Origin: Cloacibacillus sp.
Lineage (GTDB): Bacteria > Synergistota > Synergistia > Synergistales > Synergistaceae
Assembly: GCA_036655895.1 (NCBI GenBank)
Contig: JAVVPF010000003.1
Coordinates: 1 to 64,000, forward strand
Direction: 5' to 3'
DNA length: 64,000 bases
The notes beneath the pieces are model-generated. The model searched no databases. It was not told where the DNA came from and saw only the letters and a list, made by a program, of their open reading frames with translations. Numbering within the stretch: the stretch's first letter is position 1; the number at the start of each line of letters is the position of its first letter. Position numbers and translations under genes: made by a program. Shown piece after piece: positions 1 to 7,813 of this stretch.

Positions 1-58
1 CTAAAGTTGCGCGCAGTTTCGATAGTCCCCCACGTAGATGATCAAAGAATCCAGTCAC
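1..58 (-). CDS. 5' end of a fourth Synerg-CTERM/GLUG surface-protein paralogue (cut by window edge)
   Basis: Read on the minus strand from a GTG at 58-56, the frame gives MTGFFDHLRGGLSKLRATL, which aligns residue by residue with the N-terminus of the paralogue ending its start at 2434 (MAGFFDLVRAGPSKLRETL). The preceding bases (AGAGAGGGAGCGAAAAC) match the ribosome binding site of the two full paralogues. The rest of the gene lies outside the window, so its length and function cannot be seen. By homology it should be an exported, C-terminally anchored surface protein. Identification of the fragment is firm because DNA similarity continues into the untranslated leader. Confidence 0.8.
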   Translation of the reverse strand, partial: MTGFFDHLRGGLSKLRATL

Positions 59-158
59 GTTTTCGCTCCCTCTCTGTAATTGTTTTTGCCGCACATGCGG
101 CCCGTGAAAATAAAAAGAACGTAATAAAGGCGCGCCCTGCGCACCTAATATTTATGTT

Positions 159-187
159 ATTGTAACGCCTCTTATGACAATAAACAA
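159..187 (-). promoter_or_regulatory. promoter of the partial paralogue
   Basis: On the minus strand TTGTTT (187-182) and TACAAT (164-159) are 17 bp apart. The same arrangement sits at the same relative place upstream of the paralogue starting at 4358, and the surrounding A/T-rich bases are also conserved, which supports the call. The remainder of 59-390 holds no gene that I can support. Confidence 0.5.
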
Positions 188-390
188 GAAAATAAAAACA
201 AAATTTTAAAAAAAGTAATAAAAATCCCCAAAAACAACCCGCCACGCCGCCGCAGCTTCACCGTCTCGCGCCAAATAAACGCAGGAACGCCGGCTCGTTT
301 TGCCGCATGACCTGGATAGCAAATCTCCGTCAACGCCTTCACGCGACATCCGGCGCCCCCCCTGCCCCCACATAAGATCATAGCGGAAAG

Positions 391-434
391 ACGAACCGTC
401 CCCCCGCGGAGAAGTTTGCGGGGGGACGGTTCGT
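391..434. terminator. 17-bp perfect GC-rich hairpin after the first full paralogue
   Basis: The arms 391-407 and 418-434 are perfectly complementary (ACGAACCGTCCCCCCGC) with a 10-nt loop. It lies just 3' of the minus-strand gene ending at 467, so terminator is the natural reading. The U-rich tail is better on the plus-strand side (TTATTTTATCG) than on the minus side, so it may act in both directions. A 49-bp stretch (383-431) is repeated exactly at 4567-4615. Confidence 0.6.
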
Positions 435-466
435 TATTTTATCGTTTATTTATTGGCGCCGTTCGT

Positions 467-2434
467 TTACCGCTTGCCTTTCCTTCCGAGCATCGCGGCC
501 GCAGCCAAGGCCAGCATAGCTATGCCTCCCGCTCCGGAAGAACAGCCGGTTCCTGGGTTGTTGAGCCATGGATGTGGGTCCGGGTTGGGCTCCGGCGCGA
601 CTGTGATGTGCGCCTCCACTTCGGCTAGGTAGTAACTTGCGCCATGTGGTACGAAGGCGTAAACCATGACGTCCGCGCTGCCTGTCTTGGTGCCGGTGAC
701 GCGCGCCACAGTTGCGTCGCCGCTTATAGCAAAGTTTTCTATCTTTGCTATATTCTGGGAGACGGCTGTTTGAAGCGCGTAGCTCGCTCTGGGGTAGGTG
801 CGCACCGTAATGTCCGATGAAGTATTTACAACGGCCTTGAGGTCGTAATCGTCAAATAGGATGGTCGTGATTGGGATATTGGCCGCGTCGAAGGAGGCGA
901 CGCCTGGTGACGCAGTCCTATTGTCGTTTTTTCCGACACCGCTTGCAGCCGCGTCGGCGAGCCAGCCGCAGTTGGTAACCGTGGCGGAGAAGCCGTTCTG
1001 CCCCACTACGCCGCCGACCGCCTCGTTGCCATTAACGCTGCCGATCATCACGCTGCTGGTCACAGTGCCGTTGGCAACGATGCTGATGTTATCCCCCACT
1101 GCGTCGACTGCGACGCTGTCGATTATCACGCTGTCGGTCACAGCACCGTTGGGAACTGAGCTGATGTTATTCCCCACTACGCCGCCTACCGACTCGTTGC
1201 CCTTAATGCTGTTAGTCATCACGCTGTTGGTCACAGCGCCGTTGGGAACGATGCTGATCTTATCCCCCACTGCGTCGACTGCGACGCTGTCGGTTATCAC
1301 GCTGTCGGTCACAGCGCCGTTGGGAACTGGGCTGATGTTATTACCCACTACGCCGCCTACGACTCTGCCGCCTGTAACGCTGCCGGCCATCGCGCAGTTG
1401 GTAATTGTGCCGCGGTTCTGGGCCGCCACACCGCCAACGTTAATATAGCCGGTGACGCTGCCGGTCATCGCGCAGTTGGTCACCGTGCCGTTGAAGTTAT
1501 CGCCCGTCACGCCGCCGACGTTAATAGTGCCGGTGACGCTGCCGGTCATCGCGCAGTTGGCCACTGCGCCGCCATTATCACCAGCCACGCCACCTACGGA
1601 AGCCCCGCCCGCTACGCAGCCTGAGAGACGAAGGTTTTTTACCACGCCGGCTCGGCCGATATATCCGAAGAGGCCCTGATGTGATGAATCGCCCGTCTTG
1701 TTGATGTAGAGGCCTGTTATCGCGTGTCCGCCGCCGTTGAAAGTCCCCTTGAAGGGCTTCAGTCGCATTCCTATCGCGGTCCATTCGCGCGCGCTGAGGT
1801 CTATGTCGTTTGAGAGGATTATTGTTTTGTCTTTGAAGTCGTCCGAGCCGGCGTTTACAAGCGCCGCTGCGCCCGCTAGCTGCTGCGCAGTTGTGATGGT
1901 GAAGGTGGTTTTATTCTTGTCGTGCCAGGATATGTCCGCGGAGGCAGCCCAGTTCGTCGTAGGCGCGGGGACGACCTTGACTTTGCAGACCGCGGATAAG
2001 TAGCTTAAGTGTACACTTATAGTTGCGTCGCCCGGCGAGACCGACGTGATATCGCCTGAGGCGTTTACTGTAACGACGTTCCAATGGTCTGACGTCCATG
2101 TCAGCCCTTCGCCGGCCGAGGAGCGCCAAAGTATGGGCCACATTCTCGGATCGTCGCCCGCCGCCGCTGCGAGCCGCATCGTCTGAGCGTCCGAAGGTGT
2201 GACGCCGCTGCTTGCTTCGCGCGCCGCGAAGATCGTCACTTCACTTGGCGTCATCGATAGTATTGAGGCGTCCTGCTCCGCGAAGGAACTCACCATCATA
2301 AACGGAGCAAACGAGATAACGGCGATAAACGCCGCAAGCACAGAAATATTTAATCGTTTACCCTCTCCCTTGTACGCTAAAGTTTCGCGCAGCTTAGACG
2401 GTCCCGCTCGTACAAGATCAAAAAATCCAGCCAT
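467..2434 (-). CDS. Synerg-CTERM surface protein with Ig-like domain and GLUG repeats
   Basis: A 655-residue exported protein. Residues 1-52 are an unusually long signal peptide: a polar N-region (MAGFFDLVRAG) and KRLN precede the hydrophobic segment ISVLAAFIAVISFAPF. Residues from about 60 to 155 look like a bacterial Ig-like (BIG2) domain, ending SAVCKVKVVPAP. From about 165 onward are short repeats of the GLUG type (VGGVxGxN...GTVTNCAMTGSVTG), predicted to fold as a beta solenoid, as in M26-type surface proteins. The end, GCSSGAGGIAMLALAAAAMLGRKGKR-like, is a Gly-Cys motif, hydrophobic helix and basic tail, the Synerg-CTERM sorting signal. An adhesin or surface-layer role is inferred. RBS AGGAAG precedes the ATG. 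There is no obvious promoter in the 94 bp separating it from the next gene upstream, so it is probably co-transcribed with 2529-4358. Confidence 0.85.
   Translation of the reverse strand: MAGFFDLVRAGPSKLRETLAYKGEGKRLNISVLAAFIAVISFAPFMMVSSFAEQDASILSMTPSEVTIFAAREASSGVTPSDAQTMRLAAAAGDDPRMWPILWRSSAGEGLTWTSDHWNVVTVNASGDITSVSPGDATISVHLSYLSAVCKVKVVPAPTTNWAASADISWHDKNKTTFTITTAQQLAGAAALVNAGSDDFKDKTIILSNDIDLSAREWTAIGMRLKPFKGTFNGGGHAITGLYINKTGDSSHQGLFGYIGRAGVVKNLRLSGCVAGGASVGGVAGDNGGAVANCAMTGSVTGTINVGGVTGDNFNGTVTNCAMTGSVTGYINVGGVAAQNRGTITNCAMAGSVTGGRVVGGVVGNNISPVPNGAVTDSVITDSVAVDAVGDKISIVPNGAVTNSVMTNSIKGNESVGGVVGNNISSVPNGAVTDSVIIDSVAVDAVGDNISIVANGTVTSSVMIGSVNGNEAVGGVVGQNGFSATVTNCGWLADAAASGVGKNDNRTASPGVASFDAANIPITTILFDDYDLKAVVNTSSDITVRTYPRASYALQTAVSQNIAKIENFAISGDATVARVTGTKTGSADVMVYAFVPHGASYYLAEVEAHITVAPEPNPDPHPWLNNPGTGCSSGAGGIAMLALAAAAMLGRKGKR
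1025..1366 (-). repeat. 171-bp in-frame tandem duplication within the GLUG region
   Basis: Two adjacent units of 171 bp (about 1025-1195 and 1196-1366) encode nearly the same 57 residues, each containing VPNGAVTDSVI and DSVAVDAVGD. The period is a multiple of three, so copy number can change without breaking the frame. Unit boundaries are arbitrary within the repeat. Confidence 0.75.
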
Positions 2435-2528
2435 GTTTTCGCTTCCTCTCTATATTATTATTTTTTACCGCGCTCGCGGCCTGTGGAAATTTTCGTTTAT
2501 CTATCGTTTTGTTTATTGTGCCGTTCGT

Positions 2529-4358
2529 TTACCGCTTGCCTTTCCTTCCGAGCATCGCGGCCGCCGCCAAAACAAGCATCGCTATGCCTCCCGCTCCGGC
2601 TGAACAGCCGCCTGAGCTGCCGCTTTCCGGCGTTGGCTTTGGATCCGGCGCTGGAGCTGGGGCCGGGTCAGGCTGCGGCGGATCGGGTTTTGGCGGAGCA
2701 GGCTTTGGCGGCTCCGGCAGGACTGTGAGGCGCGCCTGCATCTGGGCTTTGTAGTTTTTTGCGCCCCTTGCGACGATGGCGGAAACCATGACGTCCGCGC
2801 TGCCTATCGTGGCGCCGGTGACGCACGCGGCCGTTACATCGCCGCTTATCGCAAAGTTTTCTATCTTCGCTATATCAGGAAAAACGACCGCTTTAAGTGC
2901 GGCGCTCGCACCTGGGTAGGTGCGCACCGTCATGTCCGATGAAGTATTGACAGCGGCCATGAGGTCGTAGTCGTCAAAGAGGATGGTCGTGACTGGAATG
3001 TTTGCCGCGTCGAAGGAGGTGACTTGAACTGATGCTGGCCTCTTAGGCTCGCCGATTCCATCATTAGCCGCACTGGCAAGCCAGCCGCAGTTGGTCGGCA
3101 TAAAGCCGCCGACGTTGGAACCAATTACGCCGCCGACCTTAGAAGAACCCGTGACGCTGCCGGTCATCGCGCTGTTGCTCACCGTGCCGACGCTGATGCC
3201 AACCACGCCGCCCACCTCAGAAGAACCCGTGACGCTGCCGGTCATCGCGCTGTTGCTCACCGTGCCGAGGTAGTTCCAGGCCACCACGCCGCCAACAATA
3301 TTACCACTGCCAGTGACGCCGCCGGTCATCGCGCAGTTGCGAACAACTGTGCCGAAGTCATCGTTAAAGCCCACCACGCCGCCAACAATATTACCACTGC
3401 CAGTGACGCTGCCGGTCGTCGCGCAGTTGCTCACCGTGCCGCTGGCGTTCCTGCCCACTACTCCGCCGACCTGAGAAGAACCCTTGACACTGCCGGTCAT
3501 CGCGCAGTTAGTCACTGCGCCGACGTTATCACTCGCCACGCCGCCTACGGAAAATCCGCCTGCTACGCAGCCTGAGAGACGGAGGTCCTTTATCGCGCCG
3601 GCTGCATCGATACATCCGAAAAGGCCCTGATTCTTATCCTGAGGGCCCGTCTTGTTGATGTAGAGGCCCGTTATCGCGTGTCCGCCGCCGTCGAAGGCGC
3701 CCTTGAAAAGTTTCGCATCTGTTCCTATCGCGGTCCATTCGCGCGCACTGAGGTCTATGTCGTTTGTGAGGGTTATCGTGTCGCCCGTGAAGTCGTCCGA
3801 GCCGGCGTTTACAAGCACCGCTATGCCCGCGAGCTGCTGCGCTGTTGTGATGGTGAAGGTGGTTTTATTTTTATTGTGCCAGGATATGTCCGCGGCATCG
3901 GCCCAGTTCGTCGTAGGCGCGGGGACGACCTTGACTTTGCAGGCCGCTTGACTGCCGCTGGCAGTGTGCGTCGCGGTGATGTTTGCACCGCCCTGTTTGA
4001 CCGATGTGATGTCGCCTGAGGTGTTTACTGTAACGGAGTTCTTATTGTCTGATTTCCATGTCAGCCCTTCGCCGGCCGGGAAGACCGAAATTGTGAGCCG
4101 CATCGTCTGTGCGTCCCCAGATGTGACGCCGCTGCTTGCCTCGCGCGCCGCGAAGATCGTCACTTCTTTTGGCGTCACCGTAAAGTTTGAGGCGTTCTGC
4201 GCCGCGAAGGAGCGCTTCATCATAAACGGAGCAAACCCGATAACGGCGATAAGCGCCGCAACTGCAAAAATATTCAATCTTTTTGCTCCTCCATTATGCA
4301 CAAAAGTTCTGCATAGCTCCAACGGTCCAGCACGTACTAGATCAAAAAATCCAGCCAT
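2529..4358 (-). CDS. Synerg-CTERM surface protein with Ig-like domain and GLUG repeats (second copy)
   Basis: A 609-residue paralogue of the adjacent gene. The N-terminus (MAGFFDLVRAGPLELCRTF), hydrophobic core (IFAVAALIAVIGFAPFMM), Ig-like region (ending AACKVKVVPAP) and the block from DISWHNKNKTTFTITTAQQLAG to LRLSGCVAGG are close to identical to its neighbour. The GLUG repeats (CAMTGSVKGSSQVGGVVG and variants) are organised differently. A proline-rich linker (PEPPKPAPPKPDPPQPDP) precedes the Synerg-CTERM end (GGCSAGAGGIAMLVLAAAAM then GRKGKR), as expected for a wall- or membrane-spanning spacer. ATG at 4358 follows AGGAAG. It is the first gene after the promoter at 4458-4486 and probably heads a two-gene transcript. 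The exact ligand or function is unknown. Confidence 0.85.
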   Translation of the reverse strand: MAGFFDLVRAGPLELCRTFVHNGGAKRLNIFAVAALIAVIGFAPFMMKRSFAAQNASNFTVTPKEVTIFAAREASSGVTSGDAQTMRLTISVFPAGEGLTWKSDNKNSVTVNTSGDITSVKQGGANITATHTASGSQAACKVKVVPAPTTNWADAADISWHNKNKTTFTITTAQQLAGIAVLVNAGSDDFTGDTITLTNDIDLSAREWTAIGTDAKLFKGAFDGGGHAITGLYINKTGPQDKNQGLFGCIDAAGAIKDLRLSGCVAGGFSVGGVASDNVGAVTNCAMTGSVKGSSQVGGVVGRNASGTVSNCATTGSVTGSGNIVGGVVGFNDDFGTVVRNCAMTGGVTGSGNIVGGVVAWNYLGTVSNSAMTGSVTGSSEVGGVVGISVGTVSNSAMTGSVTGSSKVGGVIGSNVGGFMPTNCGWLASAANDGIGEPKRPASVQVTSFDAANIPVTTILFDDYDLMAAVNTSSDMTVRTYPGASAALKAVVFPDIAKIENFAISGDVTAACVTGATIGSADVMVSAIVARGAKNYKAQMQARLTVLPEPPKPAPPKPDPPQPDPAPAPAPDPKPTPESGSSGGCSAGAGGIAMLVLAAAAMLGRKGKR

Positions 4359-4457
4359 GTTTTCGCTTCCTTTCTATATTATTTTTTACTGTGCTCGCAA
4401 CCTGTGGAATAAAAGAACGGAACAAAAGCGTACCTGGCACGCCTTATATTAATCCTG

Positions 4458-4486
4458 ATTTTAGCGTATTTGTTAATAATATTCAA
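4458..4486 (-). promoter_or_regulatory. promoter of the tandem surface-protein genes
   Basis: On the minus strand TTGAAT (4486-4481) and TAAAAT (4463-4458) are separated by 17 bp, about 100 bp upstream of the ATG at 4358. The layout and flanking A/T-rich sequence are shared with the promoter at 159-187. Nothing else is supported between 4359 and 4577. Confidence 0.55.
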
Positions 4487-4577
4487 GAAATAAAAAATAA
4501 AATTTTAATAAAATCAATAAAAATTATAAAAATTAACCAACCGCAGCCTGGCGGTCAGGCGTTATTGCGGAAAGACG

Positions 4578-4615
4578 AACCGTCCCCCCGCGGAGAAGTT
4601 TGCGGGGGGACGGTT
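4578..4615. terminator. GC-rich hairpin, exact copy of the 391-434 element
   Basis: The arms 4578-4591 and 4602-4615 (AACCGTCCCCCCGC) are perfectly complementary around the same 10-nt loop as at 408-417. The 49 bp 4567-4615 equal 383-431. It lies 3' of lysA and 5' of the surface-gene promoter, so it probably ends lysA transcription. Confidence 0.6.
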
Positions 4616-4629
4616 TATTTCTTTGCTGC

Positions 4630-4654
4630 GGCGCGCCGGCGCGCCGGGGGGGGG
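4630..4654. repeat. 16-bp GC palindrome abutting a run of nine G
   Basis: GGCGCGCCGGCGCGCC (4630-4645) is a perfect palindrome followed directly by G9 (4646-4654), in the gap between lysA and the hairpin. It may be part of the lysA 3' end structure; no function is established. Confidence 0.4.
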
Positions 4655-4687
4655 ATGGCCGCGGCCGGTTGTACGAAATGTGCGCCG

Positions 4688-5911
4688 TTAGAAATTCTGC
4701 ACCAGGCTTTCAAAGGTGTCGGCCGCGCGGATGAGTTTCGTCTCGCCCGATGCTGTGATGAGCACTTCGGCGGGGCGCAGGCGGCAGTTGTAGTTGGAGG
4801 CCATCGAGTAGCCGTAGGCTCCGGCGTTTTCTACCACTATCATGTCTCCTTCGCGCACTTGCCCAAGCGCGGCGTTTTCTGAAAGGATGTCGCCGCTTTC
4901 GCAGATGTTGCCCACTACGACGGCGGTCTCTTTTGAAAACGGCGCGGGCGCTCCCGGGTCTTCTAGGTTTTTTATTATGCGCATTTCATGGCGCGAGCCG
5001 TAGAGCACGGGGCGCATGAGGACGTTGAAACCGATGTCGGTGCCTATGTAGCCTTCGCCGTGGTTTTCTTTCAGCGCGTTTACGGTGCCGAGCAGCAGGC
5101 CGCATTCGGCGCAGATGTAACGGCCCGGCTCGCATTTGAAGTGGACGAATTTGTTGTCGTAGCGTTCTATAAAATCGTCGAGGATTGGAAAGAGTTCGCC
5201 GCGCAGTTTCTCAAGGTCGAGGCGTTTTTCGCCGGGGCTGTAGGGGACGCCGAAGCCGCCGCCGAAGTCTATAAATTCGAGGCCGGGGAAGTTTTGTTCT
5301 ATCATGGCAAGGAGGCTTTTTGCGGCGCGCACGTAGGCGTCCGGCTCAAGAAAGAGCGAGCCTATGTGCTGGTTTATGCCGACGAGCTTCATGTCGTATT
5401 TCGCCAGTATCTCTTTTACTTCACAGCAGAAGGCTGGGTCTACTCCAAATTTCGTTTTGTCTCCGGCCGTTACGACTTTGTCGCAGTGTCCCGCGCCTAT
5501 GCCGGGGTTGAAGCGGATGGCGGCGCGGCCTCCGCGGTTTATGCTGCCGAGCCTTTCAAGCTGGGATACTGAGTCTACGCTGACTAAGATGCCGCGGTCT
5601 ACGCAGTAGCGCAGTTCGTTTGTGGAGACGTTGTTTCCTATGTAGAATATGTCGTCGCCGGAGAAGCCCGCTTTTTCAAGCAGAAATATTTCGCCGGGGG
5701 ACATTGCGTCGGCTGTGATGCCCTCTTCTTTGATTATTTTCAAGAGGTGTATGTTTGAGTTGGCCTTTATTGAAAAACTGGGAACGATGCGGCCGCAGAA
5801 GGCGTCCGCTATCTCTCTGCATCTGCTGCGCAGTATCTCTTCGCTGTAGACGTAGACGGGGGTGCCGTATTCGCTTATTAGGCCGGGGGCCTCTTCTTCT
5901 TTTATGAACAT
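4688..5911 (-). CDS. lysA: diaminopimelate decarboxylase
   Basis: A 407-residue fold-type III PLP enzyme converting meso-diaminopimelate to L-lysine, the last step of lysine synthesis. The PLP lysine is K49 in SFSIKANSN. Further family motifs are NQHIGS, FIDFGGGFGVPYSP, HFKCEPGRYI, NICESGD (catalytic cysteine contributed across the dimer) and VENAGAYGYSMASNYN near the C-terminus. Length is normal. The ATG is preceded by GGGAGGAG at good spacing. It lies 24 bp downstream of the malic enzyme gene on the same strand, so the two are probably one transcript. A related decarboxylase with different substrate is possible but the motif set favours LysA. Confidence 0.9.
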   Translation of the reverse strand: MFIKEEEAPGLISEYGTPVYVYSEEILRSRCREIADAFCGRIVPSFSIKANSNIHLLKIIKEEGITADAMSPGEIFLLEKAGFSGDDIFYIGNNVSTNELRYCVDRGILVSVDSVSQLERLGSINRGGRAAIRFNPGIGAGHCDKVVTAGDKTKFGVDPAFCCEVKEILAKYDMKLVGINQHIGSLFLEPDAYVRAAKSLLAMIEQNFPGLEFIDFGGGFGVPYSPGEKRLDLEKLRGELFPILDDFIERYDNKFVHFKCEPGRYICAECGLLLGTVNALKENHGEGYIGTDIGFNVLMRPVLYGSRHEMRIIKNLEDPGAPAPFSKETAVVVGNICESGDILSENAALGQVREGDMIVVENAGAYGYSMASNYNCRLRPAEVLITASGETKLIRAADTFESLVQNF

Positions 5912-5935
5912 TTTTATTCTCCTCCCTGCGCGGCG

Positions 5936-7114
5936 CTAGAGCCTCGCCGCTTTTGTCGCTTTCGCGGCTGCTGCTACGGCGCGCGCGACGGCGGGAACGA
6001 CGCGTTCATCAAGCGCAGAGGGGATGATGTAATCTTTTGAAAGTTCTGCGTCGGTGACGAGCGCGGCGAGCGCTTCCGAGGCCGCGAGCTTCATCTCTTC
6101 GTTTATCAGTTTCGCGCGCACCGAGAGCGCGCCGCGGAATATGCCGGGGAAGCCGAGGCAGTTGTTGACCTGATTGGGGAAGTCGCTTCTTCCGGTGGCG
6201 ACTACGGCGGCGCCCGCGGCTATCGCTTCGTCGGGGAATATCTCTGGGGTGGGGTTTGCCATTGCGAAGATTATCGGGTCTTTTGCCATGCTTTTTACCA
6301 TGGCGCCTGTGAGCAGGCCAGGGCGGGAGACTCCAAGGAAGGCGTCCGCTCCTTTTATTACGTCGGCAAGCGAGCCGCGTCTTTTCTCAGGGTTTGTGAC
6401 GCGCGACAGTTCTATCTGCGCCTCTGTAAGCCCTTCGGGGAAGCCGCAGCAGAGCGCGCCGCCTTTGTCGCACATGATTATGTTTTTTGCGCCAGCCGAT
6501 AAAAAGTATCTGGCGATGGAGCTTCCGGCGGCACCCGCGCCGTTTATTACGAGCACTGTATCTTCTATTGAGCGTTTTGTGAGCCGCAGCGCGTTTTTGT
6601 AGGCGGCAAGCGCTATCACTGCCGTGCCGTGCTGGTCGTCGTGAAAGACGGGGATATCGAGGAGCTGCTGCAATTTTTTTTCAATTTCAAAGCAGCGCGG
6701 CGCGGAGATGTCTTCTAGGTTGATGCCGCCGAAGGAGACGGCTATTTTTGAGACGACGTTTACAAATTCGTCGATATCCTGCGTGGAGACGGCAAGCGGT
6801 ATGGAGTCGATGCCGGCAAAGCGTTTGAAGAGGCAGCTTTTGCCCTCCATGACCGGCAGCGATGCGGCGGGGCCTATGTCTCCCAGCCCGAGCACGGCGG
6901 AGCCGTCCGTTATGACGGCGACCAGGTTGTTTTTTATTGTGACGTTCCAAAGTTCCTCTGGATCTTTTTCAATGGCACGGCATGGCTCCGCTACGCCCGG
7001 CGTGTAGACGAGCGCCAGGTCCTCCATGCTGTCAATATTTTTCCTGCATTCGACATTGAGTTTGCCCTGCATTTCTTTGTGCATTTTCAATGAACGTGAA
7101 TAGATATCTTCCAT
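5936..7114 (-). CDS. NAD(P)-dependent malic enzyme
   Basis: A 392-residue bacterial malic enzyme catalysing oxidative decarboxylation of malate to pyruvate. It has VYTPGVAEPC near residue 37, LFKRFAGIDSIPL, the metal/substrate motif EDISAPRCFEIE, FHDDQHGTAVI, the nucleotide-binding VINGAGAAGSS and FAMANPTPEI. It is the short form without the phosphotransacetylase-like tail. The longest frame begins at TTG 7117, but ATG 7114 lies 8 nt from GGAGG and is preferred. Cofactor preference (NAD or NADP) cannot be decided by eye. A promoter is visible at 7147-7175 and lysA follows it closely. Confidence 0.9.
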   Translation of the reverse strand: MEDIYSRSLKMHKEMQGKLNVECRKNIDSMEDLALVYTPGVAEPCRAIEKDPEELWNVTIKNNLVAVITDGSAVLGLGDIGPAASLPVMEGKSCLFKRFAGIDSIPLAVSTQDIDEFVNVVSKIAVSFGGINLEDISAPRCFEIEKKLQQLLDIPVFHDDQHGTAVIALAAYKNALRLTKRSIEDTVLVINGAGAAGSSIARYFLSAGAKNIIMCDKGGALCCGFPEGLTEAQIELSRVTNPEKRRGSLADVIKGADAFLGVSRPGLLTGAMVKSMAKDPIIFAMANPTPEIFPDEAIAAGAAVVATGRSDFPNQVNNCLGFPGIFRGALSVRAKLINEEMKLAASEALAALVTDAELSKDYIIPSALDERVVPAVARAVAAAAKATKAARL

Positions 7115-7146
7115 CAATCAAACCTCCGCGAAATTACGATTTAAAA

Positions 7147-7175
7147 AGTTTACCCCCTTATAGGTGTTATTGCAA
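7147..7175 (-). promoter_or_regulatory. promoter for malic enzyme-lysA
   Basis: TTGCAA (7175-7170) and TAAACT (7152-7147) on the minus strand are 17 bp apart, about 33 bp upstream of the start codon. A plus-strand TATAAT at 7199-7204 in the same gap could serve the divergent FmdE-like gene, but its -35 is not convincing. Confidence 0.5.
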
Positions 7176-7245
7176 ATACCAAATCTCTTTTTTACCGTTA
7201 TAATTTAGCTGTTTGTACGTATATATAGGATTTGGAGGGTTTTTT

Positions 7246-7764
7246 ATGACATCCGACAAAAAAGAGCTTTATAATAAATGTATATCTTTTCATGGGCACA
7301 GCTGCGGCGGCCTCATGATCGGCTTTCGCGCCGCGCTCTGCGCTATGGAGCTGCTGGGAATAGAGGAGCCTTCCTGCGACGAGGAGATCGTCTGCATCGC
7401 GGAAAACGACGCCTGCGGCGTAGATGCTGTACAGGCGCTGCTTGGCTGCACCGCCGGCAAGGGAAACCTGATTTTCAGGCTGCGTGGCAAACAGGCTTTC
7501 ACCATCTTCGACCGCAGACAGAACAAATCGTTCCGGCTTGTGTTAAAAGAAAGAGCTTTTGCCTCAAAAGAAGAGAAGCTTCGTTTTATGATGGAGGCTC
7601 CGTCGTCCGAAATATTTGAAGTAAAGACGCCCGCCTTTGAGTGTCCACCGAAGGCAGAAATATATTCCTCTTTTCCCTGCGGCAGCTGCGGCGAAAGAAC
7701 CGCTGAACCGTGGCTGAGAGCAAAAAACGGCAAAATGTTATGCCTGGACTGCTGCAAAAAATAA
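7246..7764 (+). CDS. FmdE-like metal-binding protein with C-terminal zinc-ribbon
   Basis: A 172-residue protein with an FmdE-family core: FHGHSCGGLMIGFRAA near residue 15 and CIAENDACGVDAVQALLGCTAGKGNL in the middle, providing His and Cys ligands. A C-terminal CGSCGE...CLDCC module looks like a zinc ribbon. The family was named from the molybdenum formylmethanofuran dehydrogenase operon of methanogens, but bacterial members occur without those genes, as here, and their role is not established; redox metal binding is a reasonable guess. ATG 7246 is chosen because GGAGG lies 8 nt upstream; the longer frame adds an uncharacteristic MYVYIGFGGFF. It is monocistronic and ends at a terminator. Confidence 0.75.
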   Translation: MTSDKKELYNKCISFHGHSCGGLMIGFRAALCAMELLGIEEPSCDEEIVCIAENDACGVDAVQALLGCTAGKGNLIFRLRGKQAFTIFDRRQNKSFRLVLKERAFASKEEKLRFMMEAPSSEIFEVKTPAFECPPKAEIYSSFPCGSCGERTAEPWLRAKNGKMLCLDCCKK

Positions 7765-7770
7765 ACAAAG

Positions 7771-7809
7771 GCGCGCGGGGCTTTCATTTCAGCAGTACCG
7801 CGCGCTTTT
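7771..7809. terminator. bidirectional terminator between FmdE-like gene and livF
   Basis: GCGCGCGG (7771-7778) pairs with CCGCGCGC (7798-7805), followed by TTTTTGTTTT on the plus strand and preceded by AAACAAAG, which gives U-rich sequence on the minus strand. It sits between convergent genes. Confidence 0.75.
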
Positions 7810-7813
7810 TGTT

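Noticed and set aside
1025-1366. Regular repeats that could be taken for a CRISPR array
   Set aside because: The 171-bp units are coding, in frame and adjacent without spacers.
861-1679. Thr/Pro/Leu-rich plus-strand open frames across the first surface gene
   Set aside because: They are antisense shadows of the GLUG repeats; the minus-strand frame has a signal peptide, domains and a sorting signal.
4988-5572. 194-residue plus-strand frame inside lysA
   Set aside because: Antisense shadow of a well-supported enzyme; no start signal or family motif.
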